The translations under genes were made by a program, and so were the position numbers. This document shows positions 33,839 through 46,046 of a stretch of 64,000 nucleotides of DNA, in pieces (position 1 is the stretch's first letter; every line of letters starts with the position of its first letter). Source of the DNA: Polytrichum commune (Eukaryota > Streptophyta > Polytrichopsida > Polytrichales > Polytrichaceae); assembly GCA_950295325.1 (NCBI GenBank), contig OX485803.1, forward strand, positions 66,851,554-66,915,553, in the 5' to 3' direction. Below the pieces are notes generated by a model. The model saw nothing but the letters and a program-made list of their open reading frames with translations, was not told the origin of the DNA and did not search any database.

Positions 33839-34766
33839 ATTCGTGTTGGCATTACATGACCCTAGTGAGTGGTGATATGGACCTAGTCAAGTATGGATAC
33901 CTTGACCTTATATACAATGGACAATGCAGTGGTGGTGGTGGTGAGGCCGTCGCCCCGCCGTTCCCAATTGTTATTGTCTAATAAATAAATAAAACTTTCC
34001 AAATTAAAAGGGCCACATGCCAAAGATTCCTCCCCAAAACAAGCATGTGACAAATGAAAGAAAGAGGAAACAAATGTGGAAAGGTTGGGGGACTATGGTA
34101 GACAAATCTTTCCAACAATCCCCTTTCCCCAATCTTAAATACATAGAGTCCCCTAAAGCCGTGAAGTTCCATACATGTAGTTGTCATTTTCTAACGTGAT
34201 GGAAAAAGCCATAAAAATTCACACATGTAGCTATCACGTTCGATGTGATGGGAAAAGTAAGTTAAAAGGGCATGGATTTAGATTCCTTTATAAAAGGGCA
34301 CTAATTATACTCAATCTTTTGTCTCCTTGTTATTAGAAATAGACCCTTATGTTGTAACTATGGGTTGGGAGAGAATCTTGCCTTTGAAAATTCATGTTTT
34401 AAATCTTTAGTTTTTTTCAATCTTGGGAATAAATTGTGATTTTTTTTGTTAAGCGTTGTGATATTCATTTCCATACTTGTGAAAAATCACTCTAATATCA
34501 CATCTGTACTACACTTATGTGAAATTGCTTACACATTGAATAGACTTGTTGGACAAGAGTAGCACAAAAGAAAATGATCACCCATAATAATTTTCTAAGA
34601 AAAACATTATTGTGAACCACACTAATTCTCATTAAGAGAATTAACGTGGGCTCTAAAAATTTATTGTGACTACAGTAATAGAACTACTTAGTCTACACCG
34701 TTTGTGATATTTAGTAACACTTATTATTCGTAGTTACGCGGTGTTATGAATATTCATTAAGAATGT

Positions 34767-34886
34767 AATATTTTACTAAGAAAAGTCATTTATGTTCTTT
34801 AATACCCAAATAACCTATTCAACTTTCGTTAGCAAAAAATGAACTCATGAGTTAGAAGTTATCGCATCGTGTAATACCAAATGTAA
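34767..34886. repeat. Diverged direct repeat, copy 1
   Basis: About 120 bases (gaatgtaatattttactaag, then agtcatttatgttct, then caaataacctattcaac) recur in the same orientation at 36138-36259 at roughly 75-80 percent identity by eye. This is an unclassified dispersed repeat; terminal structures were not found. Confidence 0.65.
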
Positions 34887-35213
34887 CTTAAATGTAACTT
34901 CCAAATCTATATCACTGGGAAGCTTCGGTCTGGATGCATTTGCAAGCACACACACTCCCATTGCCTTGACTTTGAAGTCCATGGACCTCGGGATTTCGAG
35001 TCACCGATTAGACCATGACTAGCATACTTTACGAGAGCCGTGGCATGCCCCATCAATTCAGGGTCAACTTCAGCTCAAGGTTCTTCGACTCACAAATAAC
35101 TTACAAAGGCGTGAGGTGGGAGTTGAGCCACCAAAGACACAAGGTTGATGGGGTCTTAAATGGTTACTATTTCCCACTAACTCACTCCTCCTAGATACGG
35201 AACAAGCCAATAA

Positions 35214-35598
35214 GGGCCGGTTCACACTATGGCCAAACTTTGAGAGGAGAAGCGTTTGGATCAATGAAAATGCAGAAATGTCCAAAGTCCGTCCTCTCGG
35301 CCTTCACACTAGAGGCCGAAGTCCAAAGGACGTCGCCTCCAAAAGAGCCTAGGTGGCAACACTTTTAGGAAGTTATGACGCCAAGAGTTCGGCCTCTCGA
35401 GCAAAGTTTGGGTCGAGCAAAATGCTCGACCCAAACTTCCGTCGAGAGGCCGAACTTTTTGTTCATTAAAATATTCAAAATTTTGATAGTGGATTATTTT
35501 AATATACTTTTTCAGCCCAAAGGCTTCTCCTCTCGACATAGTTTGGTCCAGAAAAGTGACTCTTCTCCTCTCGACTTGGGCATAGTGTGAACTGGCCC
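35214..35598. mobile_element. PIF/Harbinger-like (Tourist) MITE, 385 bp
   Basis: Left end gggccggttcacactatggc, right end gcatagtgtgaactggccc, inverted copies with a 3-bp TAA duplication (35211-35213 and 35599-35601). GGGCC-type ends with TAA duplications are typical of PIF/Harbinger and Tourist elements. The centre (about 35390-35457) is a long, nearly perfect palindrome built on gagaggccgaa and agtttgggtcgagca, so a single strand would fold into a long hairpin. No transposase. Confidence 0.9.
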
Positions 35599-36137
35599 TA
35601 AGTATGAGAAGGCCACCGAATCCAAATTGAAGCCGTAGCCACTCTCCTCATAATTTTGGAGCTCATATGAATCTCTCATTCATAATCAAAGTGAAGATTT
35701 TTGTGCTCATGAAATGATTTATATATTAGGTTTTATGTTGGCTATTGAGCTGAAAATGGTTGTTATGTTTTGAGTACATAGTCCAATCTCTTTTGAACAC
35801 ATGTTCTTTTGATATATGCTTTTGGAGCCACACCTAACCACATACCACTCAAATACATTGAGTGTCTAATTAAGATAAGTAATTGATTTAGACACGTATG
35901 CCTTAGCTTTAACTTATCATAAGCTTTTTAGGAGCTTGTTGAATTCAATACTAAACTTTTGAAAAACCGCATTGCACCACATTGCCTAGAAGGCATGGGC
36001 CTACATGAGATGGTGTAAAAGTGGTCAAAATTAGAGTGTGTCATTTAGATTGTGTCAAAATGACCATGACTTGCCCTTTGTGAACTGCACTAATTATCTC
36101 AATTAGTGTGTGTTACTGTTGTTGCTATAACTAATTA

Positions 36138-36259
36138 ATGAGAATGTAACATTCTACCAAGCAAAGTCATTTATGTTCTGTAATGTCCAAATAACATATT
36201 GACCTTTCATTAGTAAAAGTTAAACTCATGAATAAGATGTTATTGCATTGTGTAACTCC
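36138..36259. repeat. Diverged direct repeat, copy 2
   Basis: Second copy of the repeat described at 34767-34886. Confidence 0.65.
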
Positions 36260-36439
36260 GAAGAATAACACACGCTAAGTGGGATAATCAATGCAGAAAT
36301 ACGACGCAACTTTATTGTGAACTATGTCATTTGCACCCATGATTGGACCGATCCGAGATATTAATTCATATGCTCGGGTGCAACATGTCGGGACAACACT
36401 AGTCCAAGCTACACTAGATATGATAACTAATGTCATATG

Positions 36440-36815
36440 ATATTTACTGTCACTATGGTAACTTTTTGGATGACACTTCTTGTGGCCAAGTTTACAAATA
36501 TTGTCATGGATGATGGATGAGTTCATCCATTGGCAAAAACCCTACTTTCTCTTGTCAACAACTTGTGATGAAATATTGTCCTGGATGATTGAAATTTGGA
36601 TGGAAAACCACTCGGTAAATGACAGTTTTTGCAACAATGTAAATCTATAACCCCCCCCCCCAAAAAAAAAAAAAAAAATACAAGGAACGACAATAATGTT
36701 GGGTTAACATTTAGTGTTGATGAAACTTTACCACGTTTTACAATCGGCATTGAGCAAAACAATAAGAATTGGTGACACTAAATATCATATTTAGTGTAGT
36801 CATATTACAACATCA
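36440..36815. mobile_element. CACTA-like MITE relic, copy 1
   Basis: Homologous over some 330 bases to 45655-45980, sharing atggatgagtt.atccatgg, caacttgtgatgaaatat and gttgggttaacatttagtgt. The right end has cactaaatatcatatttagt followed by gtag, itself a palindrome, matching inverted sequence at the left end of copy 2. Ends containing CACTA hint at that superfamily, but the assignment is uncertain. A C-run/A-run of about 29 bases lies at 36650-36678. Confidence 0.55.
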
Positions 36816-36914
36816 AATAACGAATCAGGATGCACCTTATGGTGTGTGAGTGAGATGCCCATAGCCAATGACACTAATTTTAAAATACAATTATCCGAAG
36901 AAATTTCAGAGCTA

Positions 36915-37996
36915 CAGTCTAACCTTGATAATGTCACCCTTGTTAATAGAACACCTTGATATTGTCACTTAAAAGTTTGAAACCGATTTTCATAGTGTAA
37001 AACTCCCTCGTTATTATCCCTATCACCCTTGATAATGTCACTATTTTTTTTCAAAATCCATAGTGTAAATGTGATAATATCAAGTATGGATGGATTGTAT
37101 GGGTGGGCATGGGTTCGATATTATTGTTCATGGGTGAGCATGGGCTAAAGCAAAGCATATTGGGGGTCATTGAATGAGCTCTCATTCAATGCTTTCGGCA
37201 TAGTGGGATGCCTTGTGTAATTTCAAATTTGGTACGTGTTTCGGAGTCCAAATGCTCAATTCTACATATATAAACAATCTTGATGAACGTATGAAGTCCA
37301 AAATGGAGGAAGCAACTTTGGAATTGGGTAGACTCGCCGCATTAAATTTGGGTTTGGATGTTGAAGGCAGGCATGTAGAAAAGCTTTGTCCTTTGGAGTA
37401 CATAAACATGGAAGGTGAAGATGATTTTGAGGTGGAATTTTCTACTGAGGAGCTTGTGCAATTAGTGCAAGATGGCGAACATGTTCTTGATTCCATGGAA
37501 GTGGACCCATTGATTGTTGATAGCAGTGATGATGAGTCTAAAGTAGTGAAGCTAAGCGATGCACAAAAATATGCTAAAGATGTTTTGAATTTTATGGCTA
37601 GCCAAGGTTCTCAGATTTTCAGCACTCATGAGTTGTTAGAAATGGGAAAAATCCATGACAAACTCATTAGAATTGGTGTTGCACATTTAACATCAACAAA
37701 ACAATATGACATTAGAAGCTTCTTTGTCTCTAGTGAGAGGTCTTTACTTGATCTCAATGACACATTATGATGTGCTCTTGTTGTTATTCACAATTTTGAA
37801 TTAGATTTTACATTCAAAAACATTGAAGTCTCGTATTTGTTATTTAAAAAAAAATTGTAATTATATTTTGATTTTCTACATATTTTTTGATAATATCACA
37901 TTATGCACAAAATGTGACATTATCAAGTATGTCACACCTTGTTTATATCACACTTTTTGGTGAAACAGAAGGTGTGACATTATCAAGGTCAGGGTG
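36915..37996 (+). mobile_element. Pogo-like element with a transposase tail ORF, 1082 bp
   Basis: Left end cagtctaaccttgataatgt, right end acattatcaaggtcagggtg, flanked by TA (36913-36914, 37997-37998). Several more inverted copies of the ttgataatgtcac word lie inside both ends. The interior holds one long frame (37213-37770) resembling only the C-terminal tail of a Tigger/pogo transposase. The DNA-binding and DDE domains are missing, so it is an internally deleted, non-autonomous derivative. Confidence 0.8.
37213..37770 (+). CDS. C-terminal tail of a pogo/Tigger-like transposase
   Basis: An open frame of 185 codons. The listed start is a TTG; the first ATG is at 37252. The protein has no HTH or DDE motifs. 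It has an acidic middle (MEGEDDFEVEFSTEELVQLV, near residues 66-85), a run DSSDDESK, then a helical segment (LSDAQKYAKDVLNFMASQG) and an end with TSTKQYDIRSFF. The pattern of an acidic linker, a helical bundle and a terminal IxxFF-like motif is what follows the DDE domain in Tigger/pogo and jerky-like proteins. The frame is intact despite the loss of the catalytic part, so it is recent, selected, or lucky. A role as a regulator of a full-length partner is conceivable but unsupported. Confidence 0.6.
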   Translation: MCNFKFGTCFGVQMLNSTYINNLDERMKSKMEEATLELGRLAALNLGLDVEGRHVEKLCPLEYINMEGEDDFEVEFSTEELVQLVQDGEHVLDSMEVDPLIVDSSDDESKVVKLSDAQKYAKDVLNFMASQGSQIFSTHELLEMGKIHDKLIRIGVAHLTSTKQYDIRSFFVSSERSLLDLNDTL

Positions 37997-38083
37997 TATG
38001 TTAAAAATTATGGGATTCTTTTGTTGGCCCGGGTGGGTCAGAAGTAATCATGGATCTTCACATGGGACACGAGTATCATGTAA

Positions 38084-38640
38084 GGGCCGGTTTATCCCAT
38101 AGACCATGAAGTCGGACCCTGGAAGATGGCTTTTTTGCATGGTCCGATTCTTTAAGAAAATCAATTTACAAAGTCTTTGGGCCCCTCACTAGGTGTAACC
38201 GATTGTCGATCAAGAGGAACGACCGTGCACCAAAAAATGAAGTTTTGATTTTTCTCAACACATGCCCAAAAAGGGAAGTTTTCATTTTTTCTTTCTTTTC
38301 AAGTTTGACCATTCTCTTGTCTTCTCTTGTTGTCATCTTCTCTTCCCCCCAAAAAAGTTTCTTAAACAAATCATTACAACAACATTTTTCTGCCATGTGC
38401 CTCTTGTCTCTTTATGTCATAGCACCTCTTTTATCTCTTCCAGGATAAAACCCGTTGGACCACATCAATGGTTAATGTAGGCCTTAAAAGATGTCTTTTG
38501 GGAACCTCGAACTCCATGGTCACCGTGATGTTTCTTCTCTTGGTGTAAACCGAAGTGATCCCAGGACGAGTTCAACTGCCAACCACAAATTTTTACATGG
38601 CCTTGGGATGATTTCATGGTCCATGGTGTAAACAACCCCG
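38084..38640. mobile_element. Harbinger-like MITE, about 556 bp
   Basis: Left end gggccggtttatcccataga and right end tccatggtgtaaacaacccc are inverted relatives; both continue into a shared accatgaa block. TAA flanks the left end (38081-38083) and TAA follows the right (38641-38643, with one extra G before it). Interior frames on both strands are short and not recognisable. Confidence 0.68.
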
Positions 38641-38643
38641 TAA

Positions 38644-41600
38644 GTGGACCCTTCAAGTGCAATATTCAACGTAGGACTGTGCTCTGTGGAGTAGGTCCAT
38701 AGAATATAGTTACAAGTCTCCTATGGATGTGGCAAGGTTTGACATCCTAATTATACACATCTACATGTTCATCTTGTTATAAGTTTCCGCTGACTTTGTT
38801 TGACAAGTCATCCGTGATTTTTGTTTCAGTATTTGGCTACGACCAATGGAAGTGAGGAAGCCACATATGGATGATTATACAACTTATCATCCAAATGTAT
38901 ACACACTCATCCAAAAGTTGCCGATGTCATCCAATTTTTATAATTTTAGGGATACTTTGGGATACTTTGTCCACAAAGTCTATATATAATTGCATAAATT
39001 TGTCCATGATCTATTTTTGGAGTCACCAATCACTGGCGCACAAGCCAACTTCAAAATCACTACGAGTTGTATGTGTTGACAAATGATAAACTTCAGAACA
39101 GTGATCGGAGAGATTTTTGGGTATAATCGGTTGAGATCCGAGTGTTTGCAAGTCCAACCAGTTACATGTTGACATCCTTCGGTTTTTCTATATTAATTTT
39201 AGGTATATTTCATAAATTCTTTGAAAGTCATCGGTAATTCTCCTGAAGTATGGAACTTCAACCGGTTATTCCTCAAACTCAACCGGTTCATCTGCAACTA
39301 ACTGCCGGTTCTCCCCGATCGTAGCTTCAGAACAAGTTTTTGTAATATTCTAATTTTAACAACCAAGGCTTCCAGGCTATCCAACATTTAGAGCCAACTA
39401 ACTTGTCCCTTGTACAAACTATTAGTCCACTCACCCTTACTAGTGCAGGCCATCAGTGAATGGTGAGTACCAACATTGGGTTGCATCTAATGGTTCTCAT
39501 TAGCTAAACCAACTCTAAAAGTGGCCCTTGTTGGTAGGTACCGATCAGTGGTGGCCTGCACCAGAAAGTGCGGTGGGTTATATAATTATTGTCTATATTA
39601 CGTATATAAATAAATAAAATGAATGTATGTGCAGTGCAATAACGGGAATTTGAGCTCATTGGCCCTACTATGAGAAAGAGTCCCCTTGTCATTGTCGTAG
39701 GTGTGTTAAGTATCTTATAATTGATCACTCTATCCTCCTATGTTCGTTGGCACTTATGAGTCAATCTTAAAAGTGAGAAGTCAATGTTAGCCTAAGTTTA
39801 GGTTTGCAACTCATGAAGTTTTCAAAATATTCTTTCTTCGTGTGGGGAGGTCACTCATTGTATGAGATCAAGAACTAGGTGTTAAAAACTATAGGGTGAA
39901 ATAAAATCCAAAAGAGTAAATATTTCAAAGAAATCAACATCAATATAGGGTATTAGAGATATGTATCATGAATATGTTATGTATGTTCCAATTAACAATA
40001 ATGAAACATCCCATGAATATGCACATTACTTGCTTGCCCCCTTGAAAGGACCCCTTTGTAACACATGGTTCATATCCCTACAATGGTGTTTCCCCCCAGT
40101 CATGTAGATGTTAATTATACCATAAAATTTAGTTTTTCAAATTATTTAGGTTTTTTGCATTAATAGATATTAAATAATGACAAATGGTAAAATGTTGATT
40201 TTATTAATATAGGCATTCTAATGGTACAAGTTGCAAAACCGACAAAGTAACATGGCATTGTAAACAACCGACTATTGTGTTTTCAATTAAGGTTGAAGAT
40301 GCAGATGTTGTCCTAAAAGTAACACCAACCTTGAAGTGGCACCTATTTTTCATCTTTAAAGCATTAACAATTTTAGTAAGCCAAAGATGAAAGTCACTAA
40401 TCGCAGTGACCGTATATTCCTTGATTCGTGGTTCCTTGCCACTACACTATTTAGTCTCACATACACCATTTGTGAAGTGCCTAACCTAGATGCCTAGAGG
40501 TATGAAAGTGTCATGTCCGCTAATTGCCAATATGATATCAATCGTCAACATAAGTAGCTTTTGTAAGTGAGAACTGAATTTACATTTTGACATTTAGTGT
40601 AGCACATTGGGATGCTTGAGATGATAATATTGCATTTTAGTATGCAAGGGGAAGATATTACTAAGCATACTAATGGCAAGTGTCACGTGCTTAGCTTTTT
40701 GTATGGTAGAGAAAGAATCTCAAACATACTAATGCCAAGTGTCATTTGTGTAACATAGGGATACACCTCATAACACTACTGAACATACTCATGCCAAATC
40801 ATTAGTATGTGCACTTGAATGCCAAGTGTCATGAGGTGGCACTAATGGAGAAGTTGTTGATCATTAGTGTAACCTACCATATGCCTCAAAATAGGGTAAG
40901 TGACATTCTTACACATGTGACACTAAATACCATAAATGATGTAGTTCTCTACCACAAGACGGGTTAAAATCTATGAGTATGGATTGAAGTCTACTATTGT
41001 AGTAGATCGTAAAACCATCTAGTGGAGGAGGATTGGTGGGAAGGAACTATGATTCCCGTAGTGATATGCAGTATCAAGCACAAAATGGTACCTTCTTCAG
41101 CATGGCATTAGCGGTATAATAGCCAATCATAATGGACTCAATGTAGTGTAAGAAGGGTTTAAGAAGAACACCAACTTTGATCACTTGCTTCGGGTAATCT
41201 ATGATCTACTTGCTTGACAAGGTGTTTTAAAAAATGTCCAACAATAGGTGTCAAGCATAACCCTTGTTCAATACAAGACTCTCATGTGTTACAAAGTTGA
41301 TTTTGTGGTCATTCCCACCTACCAATCCAACATTAATGGACCCTCATATGTGGTGATGTTCATCTTTGCAGATTTCAATGGACCTTGCACACAAACTCCA
41401 TATTTTTATGAATATCTTAAGGTTCAACACACATTTGCTAATCCATCCCACTTATTTTTGTATTTCTTCTTCTCCTCCTTCTTCTGCAGTAAGTCCCTCA
41501 ACATACACAAAGTGTTTGGAGGTGTTGCTTAAAGGATCGTTTACCTTTATACATATTCCTACACCCCCTCTAAACTAATCAATAAAGAGTCATAAATTAT

Positions 41601-42017
41601 TAGTAGGTATCACATACTAGCCTTGAAGAAATCTTCTAAGTATTGTTCCAACCCAGGTTGTCAATGAGCTTACAATATGTTATCAACTGACACGAAAGTT
41701 GCGTGAATGAGATTTGACTTGAAACATTCAAGTACTTGGGACTTGTGATATTTATTTATTTTTGGGGAGAAAGTTGTAAGATTAGTATAAATAAGTGTTG
41801 TGTGGGTATCCTTATCTTCATACACCTACTAAGGTAGACGTGTTGAATTCGATTGCTTCTTTTGATCGGACACTTACATTTGGGTGGTATGTGGGTAGGT
41901 GTAGCTCTCTGAAATGGATACCAAAAAGACATGTGTTCAATGAGGTTGACCTCCAAGATCAAAATCTAATAACCATTTCTAAGCTCAATAAATAGTGAAC
42001 TTAATTGGGAGGACATG
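38644..42017. other. Gene-free stretch with small repeats
   Basis: Holds aaccggtt-containing sequence at 39100-39320, a hairpin element (next entry), a cluster of catactaatgccaagtgtca copies at 40660-40850, and atttagtgtagcacat/acatgtgacactaaatacc inverted words at about 40598 and 40915, which suggest another old CACTA-like MITE. No gene recognised. Confidence 0.45.
39420..39577. repeat. Inverted repeat, MITE-like hairpin
   Basis: The arm with tagtgcaggccatcagtgaa and gtaccaac (left) is matched in reverse by gttggtaggtaccgatcagt and ggcctgcacca (right), with imperfect pairing extending outward to about 39420 and 39577. No target duplication was defined. Confidence 0.55.
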
Positions 42018-42019
42018 TA

Positions 42020-42783
42020 CAGTCTAACCTCATTAATACGGCACTCGTTTCTACGACACCCTTGATATTACGACACATTTTTGCGAGACCAACCTTTTTG
42101 GTTCAAAACTCCCTCTTTTATACGACTACGACACTTGATAATGCGACATTTAGAATCTCCGTTTTGTCATGTTAAAGAGGTACTTAATGCTGAAATTCTT
42201 TTCATCTATGTTATGTACATCTAAACTACATCCATTTTCACTTGGGAACTATTTGGGAACTTCACTTATCATTGGGAACTTAATGATAATTAGGGTTACT
42301 AGTGTAGAATGGACACAGTTAGGGTTAGAGCGGCCTCTTGCCTAGTATGTTGCCTTGTACAAGGGGATATAATATCACCAGTATTTTCATGCTAAATGTC
42401 ATGCATCATTGTTGTCTAGTTTCTTCTTAGAGAACTCTTTATATTTTGGTGTTAATGAAATTATTGGTTTTCAAAAGTTAGTAGGCAATTTAGATAAGAT
42501 GACAGTTGCTAACTTGGGTAGGCAACACCATAGATCTTTGGACTCTTATTTCAAGAGCTCTTGAGAATATTTGTATTTGTTTAGAGTTATAAGGTACTAT
42601 TTCAGACAATCTATATTGCTTAAACTTGTTGTGTATATTTTAAAGCTCATATTACTTATGTTTTCGTACTCCCTCAATAGTACAACAACTTTACGCCATA
42701 TGTCATATTAATACGAAGACGACACCTCGCTAATACGACTTTTTTGTGTTTCCCAAACGTGTTACATCAAAGAGGGAGAACAG
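42020..42783. mobile_element. Pogo-like element relic, about 764 bp
   Basis: The left end is cagtctaacctcattaatac flanked by TA (42018-42019). The right side has inverted words (ctcgctaatacgac, near 42726) and ends agggagaacag before TA (42784-42785). The left end is close to that of the 36915-37996 element (cagtctaacct shared), and both have repeated inner copies of the terminal motif (here taatacgac). No coding capacity. The right end is eroded, so the boundary is tentative. Confidence 0.58.
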
Positions 42784-42785
42784 TA

Positions 42786-45650
42786 TGATCATTTCATGAA
42801 CATGAGAATCTTCAGTTTGATAGTGAATAGGATATTCATATGAGCTCCAAGCTATTGTGACGAAAGTGGCTTTGGCTTGGTTTAGACTTGCTAACCATCT
42901 TGTACCAATCACGCACTTCACATCCCAAGAGCAGTGGTCTAACATTTGGAATCCAAATAGTTTTCTACAGCAGGAAGTCAGACTAAGTTATGTACAATAG
43001 GACGTGATGATTGTTTTCAACACTTTATGCATACACACATTGTACAATATGACCTTTCAGATAAGTTAGTTCACCAACACTATAGGCACACACTTTGTAC
43101 AACACCAAATTCCAATCATCACTCCATTTTTATAGCATTAAATAACAATGCTAGCACCCTACCATTTGGATTTCATGCAAGCTTTGTTCGGTAACAAGTG
43201 CAACATATATAGGTGTCAGCCTATGTAAACTAACGGTGTAAGATGGACGTTTCTTTCTGGAGTCTCTGTTCATTTCCCTCACTTTATAGCCCTTAGGAAT
43301 GGTGGTAAAGGTTCTATACTAAGGTCAATGTCAAAATCCCACATGACGCTCTTGCGACCTCCAGCATTCAAGCAACTACACAACATGTTAGGTTGCATAT
43401 AATATAATATAATATAATATATGTGCTCAATACCTTGTGGCACTTTCCAAAGTTGCTAAGTTTGGGGTTTTTTTAAATACATTCTAAAGAGTAAGCCACA
43501 CACCAACATTTGGTGCAAAACCATGATTTGGAGTAATATTTCTATATGATCTTCACATCTATTTAAAATCCTTCATTGAAATATGGTTTACTTAACATCT
43601 TAGTTTTTGTATAAAAAAATCTTTAGGAGCACAACACACGTTTGTTGTGTTGTGGGGTGACACATGTGTCACTCAACGAAAGATTGCAAATTTATCCTTT
43701 TCTGCAAGCTCATGTATGTGATGTATAAATTTCATGTGAAGGGCAAATAGGTATGTGAGTTACTAGTTTAAACCCATGTCATCTCTAGCAAGCTATTGCA
43801 CCCATGCATATGAATCAACGTCATGGGCCATCACTGAAGCGTCCGCTCAACATGCCACCATCGACGGGCGGCCGTTTTGGAGCTACATTGAATGGTGGCT
43901 ACTCATTGTCCACCTACCCTTGTTGTAGATTGCTTAAATGCATTATTTAATTTGTTGTCAAAATACATATGTAGTTCATCATGTGACTATGTGGACAAGT
44001 TGTCTGTAGCAACATTCTGTTGAGATTTATTTGGGCATGTAAACTGATTCATACCTTTTTTTAAATACATGCCAAGGTTAAGCTTATACACTACCAACAC
44101 AACATTGGTTTTACCCCTAAATAACCAAGGAACCAAAAATTTGACTTTGATTCCATGGAAGGGAAAGATAGCTTGAATATATATATATATATATCGGGAC
44201 AAAATTTGGATAATGTATAGAAAAAACAAGAGGGTGTCACCATGGTAGGGTTTATCACTATTATACACCATATTTTAGCTTTGTTGTCAAACTACACAAT
44301 GATTCGGCATGTGACGTGGCTATTATCTTTGCTTGTGAGAAGTGGTATTCGTAAAGCATATTGAAGTTTTGTTGTAGTGTACGCAAGTTTCACTTGGGTT
44401 CCCAAAACTTTAATTGGGTGTGGATTTGGAATAGGTTTAGGTTTTGGGGCAGTGATTATTTTAAGAAATGTGAACATACATTAAGAAACAAATCCATTCA
44501 ATGATGTTTTTCACATCCACCCACTACATGCATCCTTAATGACCAATGTTTGAGGCCAAAAGTGATCACATAGTCTCTGCCCTAATGGCACAAAGCCAAA
44601 AATTAGCCAGTAGAAATTTGTATTTCTTGAAAAAAATGTAGTGGTTGTTGTCCATAATGTTCTTGCGTGCATTCAACTACTTTGTTAATTTCTTACTAGA
44701 GGTGGAAAGTTTTGTTATAACTCCCACATGTAAATCATTTATTTGTTTGTAGCACAATGCACTTTTAGAAGAACATGATTTTGTGAAACCCTTGACAAAA
44801 TTTGGATCCTCAATAAAGTCATAATATATTGTTGTCTTATGAAGTTAAACTATTTTTAATTGGAAATATGAAGCTCACGAAGATTCTTGAGCGTTAGGAC
44901 TTTCAATTTTGATAGTCCACTTCATTGTAGAAAGGTGACAATATGTCTTTTGGGACCAAGAAACCCAAGTAACTTATAATCAATCTAGGGCTTGAAAAAA
45001 TGGTTTGAGCATTTAGGGGTTAAACTTCTCAACTCTTAAGAAAGTTATACACATGAAGTTGAGGAATCTAGCATGACCACAACCTATGATAGGAGTTCCA
45101 ACACTTTTCATGTCCGTACGAAATCTCACTCTACATTTATTTTTGTAGATTGCCATGACCTAACTTATGTACATACAACATGACCTTATGATTGTACAAC
45201 CTTGAGAGTGATGCAAACCCTTGTCTTGCTGGTTATGGAATTCAGATATTGAAATGAATATGAATAGTTGACATCCATTTAAATAACTCAATTGTGTATC
45301 TTGCTTGTTAATGGTAAGGAAATTATAGAAAAAGTCTTGACCATGGCTTAGTTATGCACTACTAGACTTCATGGTCCTAGAATACATTATAAATTTGACA
45401 AGGACGGTTGTTTGCACAAGATTCCATTCACAAGAGTTAAGTCTGCTTGATATTGTCATAGAGTCCATTTTGACTCTTGTATGTGGGGTCAAGTGCTGAT
45501 GGCTGCCTCTGTCAAATGGAAAGTGTGTTTTGAAACCGCATCTTCTAGTAGTGAAAGTGGATGTGCCTATTGTAGTGTTCTCGGGAGAGGGGGGTATATA
45601 ACTAGTTAGAAATTCAAAGAATCTTCATAGTAAGTTACGTAAACACTTAA
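42786..45650. other. Gene-free stretch
   Basis: No gene recognised. Contains a pentanucleotide run (ataat, 43402-43422) and a TA run (44178-44196). Short frames on both strands are not protein-like. Confidence 0.5.
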
Positions 45651-45654
45651 CTAC

Positions 45655-45980
45655 ACTAAATATGATATTTAGTGTCACCAACACTAAATGTTATGCTCAA
45701 TACTAGTTTTGTACAAAGTTATGGTAACTTTTCAGATGAAACTTCTTATGAATAAGTGAACAAATATTGTCATGTATGATGGATGAGTTTATCCATGGGC
45801 CAAAACCCCACCTTCTCTTGTCAGCAACTTGTGATGAAATATGTCATGGTTGATTGAAATTTGGATGAAAAATCACTTGGTAGGTCATAATAATTGCAAC
45901 ACTGTAAATCTATAATCCCATAAAAACTTTACAAGGAATGACAAATAATGTTGGGTTAACATTTAGTGTTGGTGTTAATC
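45655..45980. mobile_element. CACTA-like MITE relic, copy 2
   Basis: Left region ctacactaaatatgatattt then agtgtcaccaacactaaatg; right end catttagtgttggtg. The inner pair caccaacactaaatgtt (45677) and aacatttagtgttggtg (ending 45973) forms terminal-type inverted repeats around about 297 bases. Homologous to 36440-36815. Target duplications are not clear. Confidence 0.6.
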
Positions 45981-46046
45981 AATCTACAAGGAAATGAAAT
46001 TACTATTTTGTCATTGTGCTAGTAAAATTCACAATAGTGTGGAATG

